From the NCBI GenBank assembly GCA_902778105.1, contig CACYWN010000006.1, positions 62,001 to 126,000 of the forward strand: a stretch of DNA of 64,000 nucleotides, given 5' to 3'. The notes beneath the pieces were generated by a model. It made no database searches and was not told the DNA's origin. It saw only the letters and a list, made by a program, of their open reading frames with translations. This DNA comes from an uncultured Bacteroidia bacterium. GTDB taxonomy: Bacteria; Bacteroidota; Bacteroidia; Bacteroidales; UBA932. Within the stretch, counting starts at the first letter, position 1, and every line of letters starts with the position of its first letter. A program made the position numbers and the translations under genes. Positions 35,434 to 42,265 of the stretch are shown here, in pieces.

Positions 35434-36021
35434 TTACAGTTTCTTGAGGGCGGCTTTGATGAGGTCTTCGACCTTGGCATTCGGGTTGTCTTTGAGGATG
35501 GCCGGCATGACTTTGTTGATTGCCGCCTTGGAGAAGCCGAGCATGACGAGGGCAGTTGTGGCTTCATCGACGAGGGCGTTGGTGTCCGCCTTGAAAATGG
35601 TGCCGGTGTCCGAGCCGGCGCCTTTGACGATCTTGTCTTTCAGTTCCAGGACGAGGCGCTGGGCGCTTTTAAGCCCGATTCCCTTGACGCTTTTGATCCG
35701 GTTGATGTCTTCGGCCAGGATGGCGTTCCGGATTTCGTCGGAGGTAAGCGAGGAAAGCATCATCCGGGCGGAATTGACTCCGATACCTGAGACACCGATC
35801 AACAGGCGGAAGAGTTCCCTTTCGTCCTTGGTGGCGAAGCCGTAGAAGAGTTCTTCGTCTTCCCGGATATAGTGGTGGATATAGGCGACAGCCTGCGTCT
35901 TGAGCTGCAGGGCTTCGTAGGTCTGGAGGGAGATGAGGATGCTGTATCCGATGCCGCCGCATTCCAGGATGAGTTCCGTAGGCGTCAGTTCGATGATTTG
36001 TCCTTTAATATAATCTATCAT
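35434..36021 (-). CDS. ruvA: Holliday junction branch-migration protein RuvA
   Basis: RuvA tetramers bind Holliday junctions and load RuvB. The 195-residue product has the N-terminal OB fold (MIDYIKGQIIELTPTELILECGGIGY), tandem helix-hairpin-helix motifs (LLIGVSGIGVNSARMML and IKSVKGIGLKSAQRLVLEL) and the C-terminal RuvB-contact domain (EATTALVMLGFSKAAINKVMPAIL). Length is normal. It diverges from sufS across a 40-base spacer and is convergent with mnmG. ruvB and ruvC are not adjacent. Confidence 0.95.
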   Translation of the reverse strand: MIDYIKGQIIELTPTELILECGGIGYSILISLQTYEALQLKTQAVAYIHHYIREDEELFYGFATKDERELFRLLIGVSGIGVNSARMMLSSLTSDEIRNAILAEDINRIKSVKGIGLKSAQRLVLELKDKIVKGAGSDTGTIFKADTNALVDEATTALVMLGFSKAAINKVMPAILKDNPNAKVEDLIKAALKKL

Positions 36022-36035
36022 AACGCAAAAATATG

Positions 36036-36043
36036 TAAATTTG
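36036..36043 (+). promoter_or_regulatory. Bacteroidota -7 element (TAAATTTG) of sufS
   Basis: TAAATTTG fits TAnnTTTG and lies 18 bases before the sufS ATG, within the short spacer to ruvA. No convincing -33 element at 19-21 bases. Confidence 0.5.
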
Positions 36044-36061
36044 CAGACTTATCAAAGAAGA

Positions 36062-37288
36062 ATGAAACCGGAGGAAATCAGAAGCCTGTTCCCGGCGTTG
36101 ACGCAGACCGTGTACGGTAAGCCGCTTGTGTATCTGGACAATGCGGCGACCGCGCAGCGGCCGGCCAGTGTACTGGAGAAGGAACGTGCGTTGGCATCGA
36201 CCGCCAATGCCAATATCCACCGTGCCGTGCATAAGCTGGCCGTCGATGCGACGGAGGAATATGAGCGGACGCGGGACATCGTCAAGGATTTCCTGAATGC
36301 CGGCAGCCGGGAAGAGATTGTCTTTACCTCCGGGACGACGATGTCCATCAACCTGGTCGCCTCCTGTTTCGGGGAGGCCTTTGTCCAGGAAGGAGACGAG
36401 ATCATCGTTTCGGTGGCGGAGCACCATTCCAACATCGTGCCCTGGCAGCTTCTTTGCCAGCGCAAGAAAGCCACCCTGAAAGTCCTTGACATTGACGAAT
36501 TCGGCGGCCTGCAGGTCGACACCCTGGAAAAAATGATTTCTCAGCGCACGAAAATTATAGCTATCTCTCACATTTCCAATGTGTTAGGGCTTGTTAACCC
36601 CGTGCGTGAAATCATCCGGATTGCGCATGGACACGACATTCCGGTGCTGGTGGACGGGGCGCAGGGGAGCATCCACGAGGAAGTGGACGTGCAGGAGATG
36701 GACTGTGACTTCTACGCCTTTTCCGGGCACAAGGTCTACGGCGCCACCGGAACCGGCGTACTGTACGGGAAGAAAAAATGGCTCGACGCGATGCCGCCGT
36801 ACATGGGCGGGGGAGAGATGATCGAAACGGTCCGGTTCTCCGGAACGACTTTCGCTCCGGTTCCCGGCAAGTTCGAGGCCGGCACGCAGAATTTCAATGC
36901 CGTCCCGACGCTTCAGGAAGCGCTCCGGCTGGCCCGCCAATTCCAGCAGGACCCGGAAGTCGCGCAGAACGAATGGGCCATTACCCACTACCTGATGGAG
37001 ACGCTGTCGGCGGATTCCCGGATCCGGATGGTCGGTGTTCCTCGTGGAACACAGGTGAAGATTCCGCTGTTTTCCTTCTCCGTGGAGGGAGTGCATCACG
37101 AGGACCTGGCCCTCATCCTGGACAAGATGGGCGTCGCCGTCCGTTCCGGACAGATGTGCGCTGAGCCCCTGATGGACCGGTGCGGGGTGACCGGCATGCT
37201 CCGGGCGAGCTTCGCCCCGTATAACACGCTGGAGGAGGCGGAGACCTTCGTAAAATGTTTGAACAAAGCGATTTCGATGTTGATATGA
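36062..37288 (+). CDS. sufS: Cysteine desulfurase SufS
   Basis: PLP enzyme that takes sulfur from cysteine for Fe-S cluster assembly. The 408-residue product has the PLP lysine Lys224 in FSGHKVYGATGTGVLYGK, the AEHHSNIVPWQ segment, and the persulfide Cys366 in VRSGQMCAEPLM. Start ATG 36062 gives MKPEEIRSLFPAL, the usual N-terminus; the open frame upstream is only short. It is coupled to the sufE-sufT fusion (ATGA overlap). sufBCD are not in the window. A parS-like site lies inside the gene at 37036, encoded as part of VGVPRGTQ. Confidence 0.95.
   Translation: MKPEEIRSLFPALTQTVYGKPLVYLDNAATAQRPASVLEKERALASTANANIHRAVHKLAVDATEEYERTRDIVKDFLNAGSREEIVFTSGTTMSINLVASCFGEAFVQEGDEIIVSVAEHHSNIVPWQLLCQRKKATLKVLDIDEFGGLQVDTLEKMISQRTKIIAISHISNVLGLVNPVREIIRIAHGHDIPVLVDGAQGSIHEEVDVQEMDCDFYAFSGHKVYGATGTGVLYGKKKWLDAMPPYMGGGEMIETVRFSGTTFAPVPGKFEAGTQNFNAVPTLQEALRLARQFQQDPEVAQNEWAITHYLMETLSADSRIRMVGVPRGTQVKIPLFSFSVEGVHHEDLALILDKMGVAVRSGQMCAEPLMDRCGVTGMLRASFAPYNTLEEAETFVKCLNKAISMLI
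37036..37051. other. parS-like site 3 (inside sufS)
   Basis: TGTTCCTCGTGGAACA: one mismatch from the palindrome TGTTCCACGTGGAACA, 2.1 kb from site 1. Confidence 0.7.
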
Positions 37289-38130
37289 CCCTGGAAGAGA
37301 AAAAACAGGCGGTCATCGAGGAGTTCTCGATGTACGACGAATGGCTGGACAAGTACGAGTACCTGATCGAGCTGGGAAAGGCCCTGGAGGCCTATCCGGA
37401 GGAAGAGAAGACCGAGGACAAGCTCATCAAGGGCTGCCAGTCGCGCGTATGGCTGGACTATGAACTGAAGGACGGGAAACTGTATTTCCGGGCCGACAGC
37501 GACGCCATCATCACCAAGGGTATCATCTCGCTGCTCATCAGCGTTTACTCCGGCCGCACGCCGGAGGAGATTGCCGCCGACGATTTTGGCTTCGTGAACG
37601 AGATCGGACTTCGCGAAAACCTGTCTCCGACCCGCGCCAACGGCCTGGTGTCCATGATCGAGACCATCAAGAATGCCGCCCGCGAGGCCGCTGTCATTCC
37701 GAGCGAAGCGATGGAATCTCCGGATTCTCACGTCGGCCAGAGGCCTCCTCAGAATGACAATGCCCAGGTCCTTTCCGCCGAAGACGTCGCCGCCCTGCAG
37801 CCGCTGTATGCCGACGTGATCCTGGCCCTCAAGCAGGTGTATGACCCGGAGATTCCGGTGAACATCTACGACTTGGGCCTGATCTACGAGCTGAATATCG
37901 ACAAGGAGCGGAAGGTCTCCATCGTGATGACCTTCACGGCCCCGAACTGCCCGATGGCGGACGAGGTCATGCACGAGGTGGAAGACAGCGTGAAGCGGGT
38001 CCCGGGCGTCACGGGGTGTCACATCGAGCTTACCTTCGAACCGGTCTGGGACCGCAGCATGCTGTCCGAGGAGGCCCGGGTGGACCTGGGACTGGACTAC
38101 GAGGAAGACGATTACGGAAAGCTGAGCTAG
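37285..38130 (+). CDS. SufE-SufT (DUF59/MIP18) fusion protein
   Basis: The 281-residue product joins two Fe-S assembly proteins. Residues about 1-130 are SufE (MTLEEKKQAVIEEFSMYDEW ... LIKGCQSRVWLDYELKDGKL with the sulfur-accepting Cys, ... RANGLVSMIETIKN). Residues about 172-281 are SufT/DUF59 (ADVILALKQVYDPEIPVNIY, DLGLIYELNI, TFTAPNCPMADEV). In Bacteroides relatives these are separate neighbouring genes. The linker is encoded by a 68-bp palindromic repeat (37692-37759), read as VIPSEAMESPDSHVGQ and so on. Start 37285 overlaps the sufS stop (ATGA); an ATG at 37255 is less likely. folK begins directly after the stop. Confidence 0.9.
   Translation: MTLEEKKQAVIEEFSMYDEWLDKYEYLIELGKALEAYPEEEKTEDKLIKGCQSRVWLDYELKDGKLYFRADSDAIITKGIISLLISVYSGRTPEEIAADDFGFVNEIGLRENLSPTRANGLVSMIETIKNAAREAAVIPSEAMESPDSHVGQRPPQNDNAQVLSAEDVAALQPLYADVILALKQVYDPEIPVNIYDLGLIYELNIDKERKVSIVMTFTAPNCPMADEVMHEVEDSVKRVPGVTGCHIELTFEPVWDRSMLSEEARVDLGLDYEEDDYGKLS
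37692..37759. repeat. Complete 68-bp palindromic repeat in the SufE-SufT linker
   Basis: Ends TGTCATTC (37692-37699) and GAATGACA (37752-37759) are exact inverted repeats. The left arm matches the mnmG insert. The element is open in frame and supplies about 22 linker residues. Confidence 0.85.
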
Positions 38131-38613
38131 ATGGCTTCCGTCAGCGTATATCTGGGACTTGGATCCAACCAGGGCGACCGCAGGCAGAACCTGATGCGGG
38201 CGCTGGAACTGCTGGACCAGGGCTTCGGCCGTCCTTATGAAGCGCTTTCCGGGATGGTCGAGACCGAGGCCTGGGGATTTGAAGGGGCGGCCTTTCTGAA
38301 TGCCTGCGTGCTGTACCGGATCGGCCGGAAGGGGAGTCCTGAAAAGCACGGACATGAGATCCTCTCGCTCTGCAAGGCGGTCGAAAGGGCCCTCGGGCGT
38401 ACGGATGCGCCGGAATTTGACGCCGTTGGCAGGCGGGTGTACCACGACCGGGCCATCGACATCGACATCCTTTTCTACGGGAAGGAGCGGATTGACTGTG
38501 AAGACCTGCAGGTCCCGCACCCGCTCATCGCCCAGCGGGATTTCGTGAAGATTCCCCTGGCGGAGATTGCAAAACCCTCGCTGAAAGCGGCGTTTCCGGA
38601 ATTATTTGCGTAA
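38131..38613 (+). CDS. folK: 2-amino-4-hydroxy-6-hydroxymethyldihydropteridine pyrophosphokinase
   Basis: Transfers pyrophosphate from ATP to 6-hydroxymethyl-7,8-dihydropterin in folate synthesis. The 160-residue product has YLGLGSNQGDRRQNL near the start, TEAWGFEGAAFLNACV, and the family signature HDRAIDIDILFYG followed by VPHPLIAQRDFVKIPL. The ATG follows the sufE-sufT stop without a gap, so it is the last gene of the sufS unit. Length is normal for single-domain FolK. Confidence 0.95.
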   Translation: MASVSVYLGLGSNQGDRRQNLMRALELLDQGFGRPYEALSGMVETEAWGFEGAAFLNACVLYRIGRKGSPEKHGHEILSLCKAVERALGRTDAPEFDAVGRRVYHDRAIDIDILFYGKERIDCEDLQVPHPLIAQRDFVKIPLAEIAKPSLKAAFPELFA

Positions 38614-38625
38614 ATTTGTCGGCTC

Positions 38626-38652
38626 TGTCATTTCGAGCCTGTCGAGAAATCT
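38626..38652. repeat. Variant copy of the dispersed repeat (folK-glyS spacer)
   Basis: The stretch beginning TGTCATTTCGAGCC and ending GAGAAATCT resembles the left arm of the repeats at 34032 and 37692, with TTTCGAG in place of TTCCGAG and GAAATCT in place of GGAATCT. It fills most of the 53-base folK-glyS spacer. Confidence 0.6.
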
Positions 38653-38666
38653 AAAATACATTGAAT

Positions 38667-40205
38667 ATGACACAAGACGAACTTTTCAAGGTGCTGGTAG
38701 CGCACTGCAAGGAGTATGGGTTCATTTTCCCGTCCAGTGAGATTTATGACGGCCTTGCCGCCGTGTATGACTACGGCCAGATGGGCGTCCAGCTCAAGAA
38801 TAACATCAAGAACTATTGGTGGGAAGCGATGACCCGCCTGCACGAGAACATCGTGGGCATCGACTCCGCCATCTTCATGCACCCCCGCATCTGGGAAGCC
38901 TCGGGCCACGTGAGCGCCTTCAACGACCCGCTCATCGACAACAAGGATTCCAAGAAGCGGTATCGCGCGGATGTCCTGATCGAGGATTTCCTTGGAAAGA
39001 TCGAGGAAAAGATGAACAAGGAGGTCGCCAAGGGCCGCAAGCGCTTCGGCGATTCCTTCGACGAGGCCCAGTTCCGCGCCACAAATCCCAATGTCCTCCG
39101 CGAGCAGGCCAAATGGGACGAGGTGCACAACCGCTACGTGGCCGCCGAGAAGGCCAATGACCTCGCCGAGTACCGCCAGATCATCATCGACAACAACATC
39201 GTCTGCCCCATCAGCGGCACCTGCAACTGGACGGATGTCCGGCAGTTCAACCTGATGTTCCAGACCTCCATGGGCTCCACGGCCGAAGGCGCCAACATCA
39301 TCTACCTCCGTCCGGAGACCGCCCAGGGCATTTTCGTGAACTACCTCAATGTCCAGAAGACCGGCCGCATGAAGATCCCGTTCGGCATCGCCCAGATCGG
39401 CAAGGCCTTCCGCAACGAGATCGTGGCCCGGCAGTTCATCTTCCGCATGCGCGAGTTCGAACAGATGGAGATGCAGTTCTTCATCAAGCCCGGCACGGAA
39501 CTCGAGTGGTTCGCCAAGTGGAAGGAAGCCCGCATGAAGTGGCACGTGAACCTCGGGATGGGTGCGGAGAACTACCGCTTCCACGACCATGAGAAGCTGG
39601 CCCACTATGCCAACGCCGCCACCGACATCGAATTCAACTTCCCGTTCGGCTTCAAGGAGCTCGAAGGCATCCACAGCCGTACGAACTTCGACCTCGGGAA
39701 CCACCAGAAGTTCTCCGGCAAGAAGATCGAATATTTTGATCCTGAGGAGAATGTCTCCTACACCCCGTACGTCATAGAAACGTCCATCGGCGTGGACCGC
39801 ATGTGCCTGGCCGTCCTGGCCCACAGCTACACCGTCGAGAAGCTCGAGAACGGCGAGGAGCGCGTTGTGATGAAGATTCCCGCCCCGCTGGCTCCGATCA
39901 AGGTTGCCGTCATGCCACTCGTGAAAAAGGACGGCCTGCCCGAGGTGGCCCAGAAGGTCGTGGACGAGCTCAAGTACGACTTCTCCTACCAGTACGACGA
40001 GAAGGATTCCATCGGCAAGCGCTATCGCCGCCAGGATGCCATCGGCACGCCTTTCTGCGTGACCGTGGACCACGACACCCTCGTGGACGGCTGCGTCACC
40101 GTCCGCGACCGTGACACGATGACCCAGGAGCGCGTGAAGATCGAAGACCTCCGCGCCCTCATCGACAGGAAGGTTTCCCTGACGAACCTGCTGCGGAACC
40201 TGTAG
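38667..40205 (+). CDS. glyS: Glycyl-tRNA synthetase (dimeric, single-chain type)
   Basis: Charges tRNA-Gly. The 512-residue product is the alpha2-type class II enzyme rather than the split GlyQ/GlyS form. It shows SSEIYDGLAAVYDYGQMG near the start, RPETAQGIFVNY, motif 2 in GKAFRNEIVARQFIFRMREFEQ with the following EMQFF, motif 3 in ETSIGVDRMCLAVLA, and the anticodon-binding domain (APLAPIKVAVMPLVKKDGL). I start at the ATG at 38667 (MTQDELFKVLVAHC). Its last 14 bases are part of a 16-bp sequence repeated at 40895. Confidence 0.95.
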   Translation: MTQDELFKVLVAHCKEYGFIFPSSEIYDGLAAVYDYGQMGVQLKNNIKNYWWEAMTRLHENIVGIDSAIFMHPRIWEASGHVSAFNDPLIDNKDSKKRYRADVLIEDFLGKIEEKMNKEVAKGRKRFGDSFDEAQFRATNPNVLREQAKWDEVHNRYVAAEKANDLAEYRQIIIDNNIVCPISGTCNWTDVRQFNLMFQTSMGSTAEGANIIYLRPETAQGIFVNYLNVQKTGRMKIPFGIAQIGKAFRNEIVARQFIFRMREFEQMEMQFFIKPGTELEWFAKWKEARMKWHVNLGMGAENYRFHDHEKLAHYANAATDIEFNFPFGFKELEGIHSRTNFDLGNHQKFSGKKIEYFDPEENVSYTPYVIETSIGVDRMCLAVLAHSYTVEKLENGEERVVMKIPAPLAPIKVAVMPLVKKDGLPEVAQKVVDELKYDFSYQYDEKDSIGKRYRRQDAIGTPFCVTVDHDTLVDGCVTVRDRDTMTQERVKIEDLRALIDRKVSLTNLLRNL

Positions 40206-40207
40206 GC
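40192..40207. repeat. 16-bp direct repeat, left copy, at the glyS stop
   Basis: TGCGGAACCTGTAGGC spans the glyS stop codon and recurs exactly at 40895-40910. The interval between copies holds a terminator and one small secreted-protein gene. Confidence 0.8.
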
Positions 40208-40245
40208 CGGAAGGGATGTGCCGCAGAAGCGGCCACTTGCACACG

Positions 40246-40291
40246 GAAACGCGGCAGACCCCACTTTGCGATTCGGGGTCTGCCGCGTTTC
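40246..40291. terminator. Long perfect hairpin after glyS
   Basis: A 17-bp perfect stem (40246-40262 with 40275-40291) around the 12-base loop ACTTTGCGATTC, followed by GTTTC. It is probably the glyS terminator. The loop starts ACTTT like the loop-conserved hairpins but otherwise differs. The rest of the gap to 40393 shows no gene. Confidence 0.75.
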
Positions 40292-40393
40292 GTTTCATGA
40301 AAGGCCGGAAGTGCGACAGAACGATTGTGGCACAATGGTTGCTTATGGAGGAAAATCATTATGGAACCTCTAATAAATTAATCATTTAGTGTC

Positions 40394-40885
40394 ATGAAAC
40401 GTTTTTTGTTACTGCCCCTGTTCTGTGCCTTATGTGGTGTCTGTTTGGCCCAGGAGAAATCGCCGAAAGGCGGATTTGAGTTTACGCTCTCCGAAAATCT
40501 CCTGCCGGGCACCCATCAGTTGATGAACTTTGCAGGAGTAAGCGTCGGCTATGCCTTCCCCTCCAACGACAAGATCCTGCTGGACTTTTCCTTTGGGAAC
40601 AACGTGACGGGAATGAATTACAAGTCGCAGGTTCTTTCCCTGATGTACGGACATGAAATGCGTCATTCGGAGCGATTCGGGACGCAGTTCGCGATCGGGC
40701 CGGGTTTACTTCGGGATTTCCAGCCGGACACGGGCTATGTATTCAAGCCGGTCGGGACCCTGGAGGTGCAGCACCGGATCTATTTTACGTCGCGCAGTTT
40801 CATCGGCCTTTCGGCGAAGGCCTTCGTTACGAAAAACTATCAGCAGGCTTCTTTCATCGGGGTCACCTGGGGCGGAAAGTTCTGA
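40394..40885 (+). CDS. Small secreted, probably outer-membrane beta-barrel protein, unknown function
   Basis: The 163-residue product has a signal peptide (MKRFLLLPLFCALCGVCLAQ) and then short alternating strands rich in aromatic and glycine residues (GVSVGYAFPSNDKILLDFSFG, FIGLSAKAFVTKNYQQASFIG) ending GVTWGGKF with a terminal Phe, as in small outer-membrane barrels. I recognise no named family. It stands alone between two terminators or repeats, inside a segment bounded by 16-bp direct repeats. Confidence 0.75.
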   Translation: MKRFLLLPLFCALCGVCLAQEKSPKGGFEFTLSENLLPGTHQLMNFAGVSVGYAFPSNDKILLDFSFGNNVTGMNYKSQVLSLMYGHEMRHSERFGTQFAIGPGLLRDFQPDTGYVFKPVGTLEVQHRIYFTSRSFIGLSAKAFVTKNYQQASFIGVTWGGKF

Positions 40886-40894
40886 CGCGCCGGT

Positions 40895-40910
40895 TGCGGA
40901 ACCTGTAGGC
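40895..40910. repeat. 16-bp direct repeat, right copy
   Basis: An exact copy of TGCGGAACCTGTAGGC from the glyS 3' end, 703 bases away. Its last base is the final base of the GH43-like gene's stop codon (minus strand). Confidence 0.8.
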
Positions 40911-41935
40911 TACTTGTCCGCCAGCAGGTTGATCAGGCAGGGCTGGGTGGTGTCGCAGTAGAGGCGGCCGTTTTCGTCCAGGAGCAGCTCCGTGACGTGG
41001 ACGGCGGAACCCCGCTGGCGGACCCATTCGCCCGTTTCGGGGTCCTGTCTGCGTAATCCGCTGAAATAGAACATGTAAGCGTGCCCGTCGACCACTTCCA
41101 CATCGGCGTGGTTGCCGCGCCGCTGCCCCTCCTGTCCGTCAATCAGATAGCGTCCCTCCTGCTTGGTCCAGTTCATCAGGTCGTCCGATTGGAAGACGGA
41201 CAAGCCTTTCCACTCGTCCACGATCATGAAATACTTGCCGCCGAGTTCGAAGACGTTCGGACCCTCTCCGTTCACGACCACCGATTCCGCCTTTCCCTTG
41301 TCCGTCCAGTGGTACAGGTCGTCGCTGTCGGCATAATAGATGCTTTTTCCATCCGTCTCGTTGTTGTACCACAGGCGCCAGCCGCCGCCCGGCAGCGGGA
41401 AGATGCAGGCGTCGATGACGCGGTTGGAGGAAAGGGAAAGGACGGACTGCTTGATCCAGGTCCTTCCGTCTTCGCTCGTCAGGTGTACCAGGTCGCGCGG
41501 GTGCTCCCACGTATCGAAGATGCCCGGAACGTACGACAGGTACATATGGAACTCACCGCCGCTCCAGATGACTTCCGGGGCCCAATAGGTGGGGTTCTCG
41601 TCCGGATGATAGTCGATTTCGGCGTCGCCGATGTACATCCACGTGGCGCCGCCGTCCGTGGATTCGGCCATCCCGATCGGGGAACCGTGGACGGATTCGA
41701 TTCCGCCCAGTCCCGGCACGTTGGAACGTCGGCTCGTGTAGTACATGTAGTACGTTTTCGTTATCGGGTTGTAGCATACCATCGGGTCCGTGGAACCGTT
41801 GTAGACCGGATCCACAAACAGCGGATCCGCCGCCTCCCGGTATTCGGCCGTGCTCGTCCCGCACGCCGCCAGGACGGCCACGATGGCCACGATGGCCGCC
41901 AGGGGAAGAAGATGGAGGAGATGGGGCGTTTTCAT
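40910..41935 (-). CDS. Five-bladed propeller glycoside hydrolase-like lipoprotein (GH43/GH117-like)
   Basis: From ATG 41935 the 341-residue product begins MKTPHLLHLLPLAAIVAIVAVLAACGTS, a lipoprotein signal. The body has the repeating blades of the GH32/43/62/68/117 group: NGSTDPMVCYNPITKTYYMYYTS near the start, PTYWAPEVIWSGGEFHMYLSY, VIDACIFPLPGGGWRLWYNNE, and GNHADVEVVDGHAYMFYFSG. Asp in the first block, and acidic residues in the APEV and IDACIF blocks, are candidates for the catalytic set. The exact family and substrate are uncertain. It diverges from the TonB receptor gene across a repeat-rich gap, with a -7-like TATTTTTG on the reverse of 41968-41975. Confidence 0.8.
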   Translation of the reverse strand: MKTPHLLHLLPLAAIVAIVAVLAACGTSTAEYREAADPLFVDPVYNGSTDPMVCYNPITKTYYMYYTSRRSNVPGLGGIESVHGSPIGMAESTDGGATWMYIGDAEIDYHPDENPTYWAPEVIWSGGEFHMYLSYVPGIFDTWEHPRDLVHLTSEDGRTWIKQSVLSLSSNRVIDACIFPLPGGGWRLWYNNETDGKSIYYADSDDLYHWTDKGKAESVVVNGEGPNVFELGGKYFMIVDEWKGLSVFQSDDLMNWTKQEGRYLIDGQEGQRRGNHADVEVVDGHAYMFYFSGLRRQDPETGEWVRQRGSAVHVTELLLDENGRLYCDTTQPCLINLLADK

Positions 41936-42053
41936 ATCATTCAAAGACAGGGAGTCATCCTGTCCTGCAAAAATAATAGAAAAGATTAAATGATTGAGCA
42001 ATGCAATCCCTAAAATTGAAAACAGCTTTCGGGGACGAACGGTCAATCTCTAT

Positions 42054-42194
42054 GGCGCAGGTGGGATTTTCCCATGGGGACCGGCGCCACCGGAGAGCGC
42101 AGGAACGCGATTTGCGGCGCTGGTCCCCCACCAAAAAACCTACCTGCGCCGATACCGTATCCCACTTGCGCCAAGACCGTATCCCACCCGCGCC
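42054..42194. repeat. GC-rich nested inverted repeats with GGCGC-type units in a divergent gap
   Basis: The 330-base gap 41936-42265 has no gene. GGCGCAGGT (42054-42062) pairs with ACCTGCGCC (42142-42150); inside, GGGGACCGGCGCC (42076-42088) pairs with GGCGCTGGTCCCC (42116-42128) with one mismatch. Two more reverse copies follow at 42159-42172 and 42181-42194 as a 22-base tandem repeat (ATCCCACTTGCGCC, ATCCCACCCGCGCC). The block lies upstream of both divergent promoters. It may be a regulator-binding array or repeat remnant. Confidence 0.65.
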
Positions 42195-42249
42195 AAGGGG
42201 CGGCGGCCTTCCCCATTATTGGGGATTTCCTTTTTGCGTGGAAAAAAAC

Positions 42250-42257
42250 TATCTTTG
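42250..42257 (+). promoter_or_regulatory. -7 element (TATCTTTG) of the TonB receptor/S46 operon
   Basis: TATCTTTG matches TAnnTTTG and lies only 8 bases before the receptor ATG (42266). Transcription would then start within a few bases of the ATG, giving an almost leaderless message. Confidence 0.55.
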
Positions 42258-42265
42258 TAATCGGT

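Noticed and set aside
42054-42194. Riboswitch or leader RNA for the receptor operon
   Set aside because: The promoter element at 42250 lies downstream of the structured block, so it would not be transcribed with the operon.
42001-42265. Upstream extension of the TonB receptor frame through the repeat block
   Set aside because: The extension would place about 64 non-signal residues before a normal signal peptide, and a -7 element lies just before the chosen ATG.
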